From: Chloroflexota bacterium
Lineage (GTDB): Bacteria > Chloroflexota > Dehalococcoidia > Lucifugimonadales > JACPCL1
Assembly (NCBI GenBank): GCA_016210395.1
Contig: JACQUI010000137.1
Location: forward strand, 1 to 11,919
Direction of reading: 5' to 3'
Length of the DNA: 11,919 bases
This document shows positions 7,459 to 11,919 of this stretch, in pieces (the first letter of the stretch is position 1; every line of letters begins with the position of its first letter). The notes under the pieces are model-generated. The model had not been told where the DNA came from, searched no databases, and was given only the letters and a program-made list of their open reading frames with translations. A program made the position numbers and the translations under genes.

Positions 7459-7477
7459 GGGCGAGGTCACCTCGCCC
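7459..7477. repeat. Perfect 9-bp palindrome
   Basis: GGGCGAGGT (7459-7467) is followed by one base and its exact reverse complement ACCTCGCCC (7469-7477). It sits just after the sulfur-carrier stop. GTAGGGGCGAGGT...CCTCGCCC is, from memory, a frequent dispersed intergenic palindrome in Chloroflexota-like genomes. It could help end or stabilise the upstream transcript, but there is no T-run after it. It is unlikely to be a gene-specific operator if it is dispersed. Confidence 0.55.
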
Positions 7478-7518
7478 GTCTTCAGTTGTCATCTAGCCGA
7501 AACACCAAATGACCCTGG

Positions 7519-7547
7519 TTGACCTGCCGCCTTGGGTCTGTTGTAAT
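7519..7547 (+). promoter_or_regulatory. Sigma-70-type promoter with extended -10 upstream of the FKBP-purE genes
   Basis: A -35 box TTGACC (7519-7524) is separated by 17 bases from a -10 box TGTAAT (7542-7547). Each matches the consensus at 5 of 6 positions. The bases TG at 7539-7540 add an extended -10 (TGn). The start of transcription would fall near 7554. This is the best housekeeping promoter in the window and would drive the FKBP gene and purE, independently of the molybdenum hydroxylase transcript. Confidence 0.6.
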
Positions 7548-7576
7548 AGTGGGGCGTCGCTTTTGGCGCCCCACTA
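7547..7576 (+). other. GC-rich stem-loop at the predicted transcript start
   Basis: TAGTGGGGCGTC (7547-7558) pairs with GGCGCCCCACTA (7565-7576), 12 bp including one G-U, around the loop GCTTTT. It overlaps the -10 box and start point of the predicted promoter. RNA begun near 7554 would keep only the inner 5-6 bp at its 5' end, whereas read-through RNA from upstream would contain the whole hairpin. No T-tract follows, so it is not a standard intrinsic terminator. The rest of the leader up to 7655 has no other clear element. Confidence 0.5.
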
Positions 7577-7654
7577 CTCTTTACCCTGCGGCGGGCTGCC
7601 CGCCTTCAAAGGATGTCCTTGACAATCCCCTTCCTGGCCTCATCGCTTCCCTTG

Positions 7655-8230
7655 ATGCATCGCACAACGCGCACGGTCATTCCCCTTGCAATCGTCGTTC
7701 TCACGCTGGCGTCGTTTGCTGCTTGCGCGGCCCCCACTTTTGCTCCGCCATCCCCAACCCCCACGCCTGCCGGCGCTCCGGCGGCCACGGCCACACCCAC
7801 GCCAAGCACTGCTCAGGAGAAACTCATGGCCCAGAATGGCGACACAGTGGAAGTCCATTACACGGGCACGCTGGACAGCGGCGAACAGTTCGATAGCTCC
7901 GCTGGGAGCAGTCCATTGAGCTTCAAGGTAGGCAACCACGACGTGATCAAGGGCTTCGACGATGCCGTTATTGGCATGAAGGTTGGCGACAAGAAAAAGT
8001 TCCGGATACCCGTGGAGGATGCCTATGGGCCTCGTCAGGACGACCTGGTTTTTGACGTGCCAAGCGCCAACGCCCCGCCCGATCTCAAGGTGGGCGACCT
8101 GGTCCGTCTCGCCAATGGCTCCAGCGCGCTCGTCGCGGCAATCACCACCACCCACGTCACCATCGACGCCAACCATCCCCTGGCAGGCCAGGCCCTCACG
8201 TTTGAGATTGAACTGATGACCATTAAGTAG
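7655..8230 (+). CDS. SlyD-like FKBP-type peptidyl-prolyl isomerase, predicted lipoprotein
   Basis: A 191-residue prolyl cis-trans isomerase and probable chaperone. From this ATG the protein has a basic n-region (MHRTTR), a hydrophobic core, and a lipobox-like SFAAC with Cys24, then a Pro/Thr/Ala linker (25-52) typical of surface lipoproteins. The FKBP core begins at 61 (GDTVEVHYTGTL) and continues through IKGFDDAVIGMKVGDKKKFRIP (98-119) and EDAYG (121-125). An inserted flap domain follows (about 126-176), then DANHPLAGQALTFEIEL (171-187), the SlyD-type arrangement. Unlike E. coli SlyD it has no His/Cys-rich metal tail. Other starts exist: ATG at 7613 and TTG at 7619 (with AAAGGA before it) would lengthen the N-terminus. 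Most notably, ATG at 7826 has AGGAG 6 bases upstream and would give a 134-residue cytosolic form. purE follows after 23 bases. Confidence 0.93.
   Translation: MHRTTRTVIPLAIVVLTLASFAACAAPTFAPPSPTPTPAGAPAATATPTPSTAQEKLMAQNGDTVEVHYTGTLDSGEQFDSSAGSSPLSFKVGNHDVIKGFDDAVIGMKVGDKKKFRIPVEDAYGPRQDDLVFDVPSANAPPDLKVGDLVRLANGSSALVAAITTTHVTIDANHPLAGQALTFEIELMTIK
7815..7828 (+). promoter_or_regulatory. Strong internal ribosome site and start in the FKBP gene
   Basis: AGGAG at 7815-7819, a 6-base spacer, and ATG at 7826, in frame. It lies exactly where the lipoprotein linker meets the FKBP domain; translation from it gives MAQNGDTVEVHYTG, a normal start for cytosolic FKBPs. It is a better ribosome site than any at the upstream candidate starts. 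Confidence 0.5.
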
Positions 8231-8253
8231 GGCGTCGCCAAAAGGGAGGCCCC

Positions 8254-8712
8254 ATGCCGCTGGTAGGCGTTGTCATAGGCAGCCGCACAGATGAACCCCT
8301 GGTACAGGACACCCTGAAGGCGCTGTCGGACATGGGCATTGAACACGAGCTCCTGGCCATGTCGGCGCACCGCACGCCTCAGAAAGTCGCTGACTACGCC
8401 AAGGCCGCTTCAGGACGCGGGATCGAGGTCATCATCGCCGCAGCAGGCGGGGCCGCCGCCCTGCCAGGCGCCGTCGCCGCCTGGACAGACCTCCCCGTCA
8501 TTGGCATTCCCCTTCCCACCAGCGAGCTCAATGGCGTGGACGCCCTCCACGCCATTGTCCAGATGCCGCCTGGCGTGCCTGTGGCCTGTGTGGCAGTCGG
8601 CGCGTGGGGAGCGTGCAACGCGGCGTATCTGGCTGCGGGCATCCTTGCCCTCAAGCATGATAAGATCAGGCAGGCTTACGCTGCATACCGTAAGAGGCTG
8701 AGGGAAGGGTAA
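8254..8712 (+). CDS. purE: N5-carboxyaminoimidazole ribonucleotide mutase (class I PurE)
   Basis: Converts N5-CAIR to CAIR in de novo purine synthesis; class I enzymes work with PurK, which is not in the window. At 152 residues it is a little shorter than the E. coli protein. Class I active-site marks are GSRTDEP (9-15; Ser10 and Asp13), SAHRTP (37-42; His39 and Arg40), AAAGGAAALPGAVAAWTDLPVIGIPLP, and the phosphate-binding run SELNGVDALHAIVQMPPGVPVA. The C-terminal helix GACNAAYLAAGILAL is also typical. GGGAGG lies 4 bases before the ATG. The gene sits 23 bases after the FKBP stop, so both probably share the promoter near 7519. The 66-base gap that follows has no clear terminator. Confidence 0.97.
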   Translation: MPLVGVVIGSRTDEPLVQDTLKALSDMGIEHELLAMSAHRTPQKVADYAKAASGRGIEVIIAAAGGAAALPGAVAAWTDLPVIGIPLPTSELNGVDALHAIVQMPPGVPVACVAVGAWGACNAAYLAAGILALKHDKIRQAYAAYRKRLREG

Positions 8713-8766
8713 GAGTGCAATCCTGCCCTTGTTTTGGTAGAGTGAGACTATCCGAAAGTTGGACCA

Positions 8767-8778
8767 GGGGAAATCCCC
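8767..8778 (+). promoter_or_regulatory. Palindrome over the antitoxin ribosome site
   Basis: GGGGAAATCCCC abuts the GTG start of the antitoxin gene and contains its AGGGG ribosome site (8766-8770, 8 bases before GTG). Base pairing GGGG with CCCC would hide the site. It could equally be an operator for the AbrB-type protein itself. Small size makes chance occurrence possible. Confidence 0.3.
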
Positions 8779-9090
8779 GTGTCGGAACTCGTTCAAGTCC
8801 GCAAAAAAGCACAGGTCACTCTACCCCAGTCCGTTCGCCGATCCCTGAACATAGAGGAAGGCGACTTTCTTGATGTTCGGGTGGAGGACGGCAAGATTGT
8901 CCTGCGGGTGAAGAAGCTGGTGGACAAGGAGCAGGCCTGGTTCTGGACAAAGCGATGGCAGGAAGGTGAAAAAGAAGCAGAGGAGGATATCCGCGCTGGG
9001 CGTACCCACCGTTTTGATACTGCCAAGGATGCCATAGCCTTTCTCCAAAGGCGTGCGAAGGAAAACCCCGGCGCCGCCGGCGAGTCCTAG
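8779..9090 (+). CDS. AbrB/MazE-family (SpoVT-AbrB domain) antitoxin
   Basis: A 103-residue DNA-binding antitoxin, expected to repress its own operon and neutralise the adjacent toxin. Residues 4-48 form the swapped-hairpin AbrB domain: VQVRKKAQVTLPQSVRRSLNIEEGDFLDV, then DGKIVLR. The second half (50-95) contains KEQAWFWTKRWQEGEKEAEEDI, AGRTHRFDTAKDAIAFLQRR, an acidic amphipathic tail like those by which RelB/Phd-type antitoxins wrap their toxins. The start is GTG with AGGGG 8 bases upstream; no better ATG exists. The toxin reading frame starts 6 bases after the stop, the standard antitoxin-first order. The antitoxin gene itself appears intact although the toxin gene is broken. Confidence 0.88.
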   Translation: MSELVQVRKKAQVTLPQSVRRSLNIEEGDFLDVRVEDGKIVLRVKKLVDKEQAWFWTKRWQEGEKEAEEDIRAGRTHRFDTAKDAIAFLQRRAKENPGAAGES

Positions 9091-9096
9091 CCCCTC

Positions 9097-9355
9097 ATGC
9101 CCATTCAGCTTACTGGGCGGTTTGTCAAGCAGTATGAGCGACTACCGAAGACCGCACAAAGAAAAGTGGACAAGGCGCTACGATTGCTTGATGCCGACTT
9201 CTGGCATCCAGGGCTGCGAAGTCATCCGTTGGAAGGTGGAAGACATCTTTGAGGCCTATGTAGATGCCAAGTATCGCATGACTTTTGAACGACAGGGGAA
9301 TGTGTTTCTTATGCGGAACGTTGACAATCATGATGAATGCCTCAAAAACCCCTAG
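9097..9355 (+). pseudogene. RelE/ParE-superfamily toxin gene, frameshifted
   Basis: The ATG at 9097, six bases after the antitoxin stop, opens a frame encoding MPIQLTGRFVKQYERLPKTA and on to RSHPLEG, the N-terminal half of a RelE-like mRNA interferase. That frame then stops at 9250-9252 after 51 residues. The rest of the protein continues in the next frame from about 9239: EDIFEAYVDAKYRMTFERQ, then NVFLMRNVDNHDECLKNP, stop 9353-9355. Removing one G of the pair at 9238-9239 restores a continuous 85-residue protein with family-normal length and order. Either this is a real inactivating insertion, or a base-calling error next to a G pair, or, less likely, programmed frameshifting. The 3' end overlaps the following phosphatase gene by 26 bases. 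Family assignment is firm; working state is unknown. Confidence 0.85.
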
Positions 9356-10094
9356 CCGCCGCCTTCCCACGGCCTTGCTCTTCGATCTGGACGACACCAT
9401 CCTGAAGCTCGACGCCGTCGCCGAGGACTGCTGGCGCAGCATCTGCCGGCGGTACGCTCCAACCCATCTCGGCGTCGCTCCGCAGGCGCTCCAGGCCGCC
9501 GTTCTCGCGGCTAGCCGCTGGTTCTGGAGCGATCCCGAACGCCACCGGTGGGGCCGTTTCCACATGCTGGACGCCCGGCGGCAGATCGTGCAGAAAGCGT
9601 TCGGAGCCTTTGGCCTGGACCTCCCGCAGCTCACCGACCTCTTGGCCGAAACGTACAACCGGGAGCGGGAGCAGGCGGTCGAGCCTGTCCCGGGCGCCAT
9701 CGAGACCTTGCGCGAGTTGAGAAGCCGCGCTCTCCCCCTGGCCCTCGTCACCAATGGCCTATCAGCCCTGCAGCGGGCCAAGCTCCAGCGGTTCGGTCTG
9801 GCGCCCCTCTTCGACTGCATCGTCATTGAGGAGGAGTTCGGTCTGGGCAAGCCGGAGCAGCAGGTCTACCGTCACGCCCTGGAGCAACTGGGGGCCTCTC
9901 CCGAAGACGCCTGGATGGTTGGCGACAACCTGGAGTGGGAGGTGGCCGCGCCACAGGAGCTGGGCATCGCCGGCGTCTGGGTGGACTGGCGCAAGACGGG
10001 CCTGCCCCAGGAGGCGCGCGTGACGCCACACAGGATTGTGCACACCATCAGCGAGCTGCTGCTGGAGTTCGCGCCTGTCGAGCAGCGCGGATGA
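9330..10094 (+). CDS. HAD-superfamily hydrolase, subfamily IA (phosphatase-like)
   Basis: A 254-residue haloacid-dehalogenase-type hydrolase, most likely a small-molecule phosphatase of the phosphoglycolate phosphatase/N-acylneuraminate-9-phosphatase style. All four motifs are present: I, LLFDLDDTIL (nucleophile Asp19, acid Asp21); II, ALVTNGL (Thr141); III, Lys174 in GLGKPEQQVY; IV, MVGDNLEWEV (Asp199, Glu204). Residues 27-110 form an alpha-helical C1 cap. The natural substrate cannot be read from sequence. The start chosen is ATG at 9330, with ATG 9333 equally possible; a TTG at 9285 would add 15 residues lying wholly inside the toxin gene and is less likely. No good ribosome site precedes it, so translation may depend on coupling to the upstream gene. 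Its stop overlaps the next ATG (ATGA, 10091-10094). Confidence 0.9.
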   Translation: MMNASKTPSRRLPTALLFDLDDTILKLDAVAEDCWRSICRRYAPTHLGVAPQALQAAVLAASRWFWSDPERHRWGRFHMLDARRQIVQKAFGAFGLDLPQLTDLLAETYNREREQAVEPVPGAIETLRELRSRALPLALVTNGLSALQRAKLQRFGLAPLFDCIVIEEEFGLGKPEQQVYRHALEQLGASPEDAWMVGDNLEWEVAAPQELGIAGVWVDWRKTGLPQEARVTPHRIVHTISELLLEFAPVEQRG

Positions 10095-10756
10095 ACATTG
10101 CAGTCCTCTGCGATTTCGACGACACCACCGCCGTGGAAAACGTGGCCCACCTTGTCCTGGACCGCTTCGCCCAGGACGAATGGCGCGCCCTGGTCAAGCA
10201 GTTCCACGAGGGGGCCATCATCCCGAAGGAGTATTTCGAGCGCCCCTTCCAGTCGGTGCGGGCGGGCAAGGAAGCCATGCAGGCGCATGTGCGCGCGACT
10301 GCGCACCTGCGCGACGGCTTTGGCGAGATGGCCCGCTACTGCCGGCAGCGCGGGATTGAGGTCGCCATCGTGACCCACGGCCTGGACTTCTACGTGGAAG
10401 CTCTGCTGGAGCGGGAGGGCCTGGACTGGATCACCACCTATCCCGTTGGGGCCAAGTTCACCGGCCAGGGTATCCAGTTCGAGTACCGGTATACGCGAGC
10501 GGGCTGCGACGACTGGGGCAACTGCAAGTGCAGCGTGGTGGACCGCTACCTGGAGCGCGGCAAGCGCGTCTTCTACGTTGGCGACGGCGTTTCCGATTAC
10601 TGCCCTGCCAAGAAGGCGGAGCTTGTCTTCGCCCGCGCAAAGCTCCTGGAGCTCTGCCGGAAAGACGGCCTGCCCTACCGTGAGCTACGGGAATTTGGGG
10701 ACGTGGTAAGGGAGTTGGAAACGATGACAGACACGCATGATAATAGATTGAACTGA
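10091..10756 (+). CDS. MtnX-like HAD-IB phosphatase
   Basis: A 221-residue HAD phosphatase of subfamily IB, the group that includes phosphoserine phosphatase and MtnX (hydroxyketo-methylthiopentenyl-phosphate phosphatase of methionine salvage). Motif I is CDFDDTTAVENVA (Asp8, Asp10), motif II VTHGLDFYV (Thr95), and motif IV VGDGVSDYCPAKKAELVFAR (Asp165, Asp169), the last very close to MtnX. The segment CDDWGNCKC (139-147) supplies the conserved lysine (Lys146), flanked by three cysteines. The cap is helical (about 15-75). No other methionine-salvage gene is nearby, so a different phosphomonoester is possible. The ATG overlaps the stop of the preceding HAD gene, so the two phosphatases are made together. 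Confidence 0.87.
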   Translation: MNIAVLCDFDDTTAVENVAHLVLDRFAQDEWRALVKQFHEGAIIPKEYFERPFQSVRAGKEAMQAHVRATAHLRDGFGEMARYCRQRGIEVAIVTHGLDFYVEALLEREGLDWITTYPVGAKFTGQGIQFEYRYTRAGCDDWGNCKCSVVDRYLERGKRVFYVGDGVSDYCPAKKAELVFARAKLLELCRKDGLPYRELREFGDVVRELETMTDTHDNRLN

Positions 10757-10883
10757 CTTGGCTAGAACGGCTAGCAGAGAGAGAAGATACCCTTGACGGC
10801 GTTTCCATCATGCTCTCAAGACGACAGTATGCACGGCGTTCGCTGGGGATCATGGCGTGATTGCATAGTTAGGGCGTGGTTCT
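10757..10883 (+). other. Intergenic gap, no clear signals
   Basis: This 127-base gap contains a weak 5-bp hairpin (GCTAG...CTAGC near 10761-10775) and a TTGACG (10793-10798) that has no -10 box at 16-18 bases. I can support neither a terminator nor a promoter here, although the base composition change at the next gene suggests it is transcribed separately. Confidence 0.3.
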
Positions 10884-11609
10884 ATGGGACGATATGAATT
10901 CTATGATTGGGTATGGGAAAAGGCACTAAGGGAACTCACGCTGCAGGACCCAACATTCATTGCTAAGGTTCAGGCGTTCGCACGCATGCCTGAACCTGGA
11001 GAGATGGTGCCGGACGATACGCCGCAGCCAACCTGGCGCTTTAATGCGGGTTGGACGAAGGTGTTCGAAGCGTGTGAAGACGTTGAGTGGCAAGTTCGGC
11101 GCCTCAATAGGTGCCTAGGCAAGCTGAACCCATTGATCCATGAGGGGGTGGAAGACTCTGAAGCTGCGGAAGAGTTCGACTATCATCTCGTCAGTTTCTT
11201 CATGCATTGTTATGCACTCACTGAGAAGTCCGAGAGGCTGGCTACTCTAGCCTTCCGTCATTTCTCGCGCCTATCTCGTACCAATAACCCCAAAAGAGCT
11301 TCAGCGTGGGCGCAGTGCGTCAAAACCGAACTCGCTGACAGAATTGATCCCATTCGGAGTCATTTGGTTCACGGAGTCGGTGGAAGGGGTGCCTGGGTAA
11401 CTGGCGTCACTGAGGCTCAATTGTGGGAGGGGACGGTGGCGGTGCAAATGACACCGAATCTGTTCTTCGAACAGTTTGGGGTTCCTGACACCGTCGATCG
11501 CCGCCGAGCAAGGCATCAGCAAATGACAGTGGTCACTCTCGAAATCCTAAATCGCTTGGGCATGATACTTGATCAGATGCGTGAAGAGTTGGACAAGTTA
11601 ACCGCATAG
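10884..11609 (+). CDS. Uncharacterised protein with HEPN-like R-x4-H motif
   Basis: A 241-residue soluble, mostly helical protein that I do not recognise at family level. A long helical region (about 95-130, FDYHLVSFFMHCYALTEKSE) is followed by ELADRIDPIRSHLVHG (149-164). This contains Arg158-Ser-His-Leu-Val-His163, the R-x4-H spacing of HEPN domains, and the 'hydrophobic-His-Gly/Glu' ending common in HEPN-like proteins. HEPN domains act as RNases or as helical scaffolds in many toxin and defence systems. No nucleotidyltransferase partner is next to it. Base composition is visibly less GC-rich than its neighbours and codon choice is more relaxed, suggesting recent acquisition between the phosphatase and purB. 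The ATG is chosen as the first in frame; a clear ribosome site is lacking. The motif match is by eye and could be chance. Confidence 0.8.
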   Translation: MGRYEFYDWVWEKALRELTLQDPTFIAKVQAFARMPEPGEMVPDDTPQPTWRFNAGWTKVFEACEDVEWQVRRLNRCLGKLNPLIHEGVEDSEAAEEFDYHLVSFFMHCYALTEKSERLATLAFRHFSRLSRTNNPKRASAWAQCVKTELADRIDPIRSHLVHGVGGRGAWVTGVTEAQLWEGTVAVQMTPNLFFEQFGVPDTVDRRRARHQQMTVVTLEILNRLGMILDQMREELDKLTA

Positions 11610-11623
11610 GGGGAACTAGACCC

Positions 11624-11919
11624 ATGATAGACCGCTACGCGCGTCCCAAAATGAAGCGGGTCTGGTCCGAGGAGAGCAAGTACGATAAGTGGCTGGCAGT
11701 GGAGCTTGCCGTCTGCGAGGCGTGGGCCGAGGCCAGCACTATCCCCCAGGCGGACATGGCCAAGCTGCGCCATGCCACCTACAACCTTGACCGCCTGAAC
11801 GAGATCTTTGAGCGCACCCATCACGACATGACGGCCTTCACCCGCTCCATCACGGAAACCCTTGGCCCCGAGGGCCGCTGGATCCACCTGGGCCTCACCT
11901 CCAACGATGTCATTGACAC
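11624..11919 (+). CDS. purB: Adenylosuccinate lyase, 3' partial
   Basis: Cleaves SAICAR to AICAR and adenylosuccinate to AMP, so it works both in de novo purine synthesis and in AMP formation. The first 98 codons are present; the frame runs off the window end. The N-terminus MIDRYARPKMKRVWSEESKY then DKWLAVELAVCEAWAE is characteristic, followed by the active-site segment RTHHDMTAF (64-72; His66/His67) and GLTSNDVID (90-98), the 'TSxDV' substrate-binding motif. A GGGGGA ribosome site (11609-11614 region) lies about 9 bases before the ATG. It starts 14 bases after the HEPN-like gene, and its composition returns to that of the purD/purE genes. Confidence 0.95.
   Translation, partial: MIDRYARPKMKRVWSEESKYDKWLAVELAVCEAWAEASTIPQADMAKLRHATYNLDRLNEIFERTHHDMTAFTRSITETLGPEGRWIHLGLTSNDVID

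Noticed and set aside
7547..7576. Intrinsic terminator for the molybdenum-enzyme transcript
   Set aside because: The stem is strong but no T-tract follows it, and it overlaps a better-supported promoter.
9053..9238. N-terminal part of the long frame ending at 9355, read as one 100-residue protein
   Set aside because: Its first 60 residues look random, while the parallel frame from 9097 gives the RelE-like N-terminal half; only the part after about 9239 is real toxin sequence.
9285..9329. TTG start extending the HAD-IA protein by 15 residues
   Set aside because: The extension lies inside the toxin coding region and precedes the normal N-terminus; ATG at 9330 or 9333 is more plausible.
10810..10860. 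16-residue open frame between the phosphatase and the HEPN-like gene
   Set aside because: Too short, no ribosome site, and no recognisable pattern.
10884..11609. HEPN/MNT toxin-antitoxin pair
   Set aside because: No nucleotidyltransferase gene is adjacent; the neighbours are a HAD phosphatase and purB.

Overview
The window reads as chromosomal DNA from a GC-rich free-living bacterium. The best guess is a Chloroflexota (Dehalococcoidia or SAR202-like) genome. This rests on the protein styles, the purD/purE/purB genes interleaved with unrelated genes, the AbrB-type antitoxin with a long acidic tail, and short palindromic intergenic repeats familiar from that group. It is an inference from pattern memory, not from a search. 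Coding density is high; there are no rRNA, tRNA, CRISPR or transposase genes, and no gene-free stretch longer than about 215 bases.

Layout: (1) 1-1819: the 3' part of purD, translationally coupled through ATGA to an unrecognised 202-residue protein. (2) 1820-1939: a short convergent gap holding an inverted-repeat element. (3) 1940-4653: a divergent pair, a six-helix K+ channel on the minus strand and a CPA2-type cation:proton antiporter on the plus strand, a likely ion-homeostasis module. (4) 4845-7440: a xanthine-dehydrogenase-family molybdenum hydroxylase large subunit, followed 4 bases later by a MoaD/ThiS-like sulfur carrier whose Gly-Gly is not at its C-terminus. (5) 7441-7654: a gap with two palindromes and the best promoter in the window. 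(6) 7655-8712: a SlyD-like FKBP prolyl isomerase made as a lipoprotein, with a strong internal start that could also give a cytosolic form, then purE. (7) 8779-9355: an AbrB-type antitoxin and a RelE-type toxin gene broken by a one-base frameshift. (8) 9330-10756: two overlapping HAD phosphatase genes, subfamily IA and MtnX-like IB. (9) 10884-11609: a lower-GC orphan gene with a HEPN-like R-x4-H motif. (10) 11624-end: the 5' part of purB.

Three enzymes of de novo purine synthesis run in one direction across the window: GAR synthetase, N5-CAIR mutase and adenylosuccinate lyase. They are separated by ion transport, molybdenum-enzyme, protein-folding, toxin-antitoxin and phosphatase genes, so the region looks like a loose pur neighbourhood that has accepted insertions. 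I do not see a complete new defence or metabolic system. The points most worth a second look are the sulfur carrier with a tail beyond its Gly-Gly, the orphan molybdenum hydroxylase with changed active-site residues, the two-start FKBP, the frameshifted toxin, and the HEPN-like and purD-coupled unknown genes.
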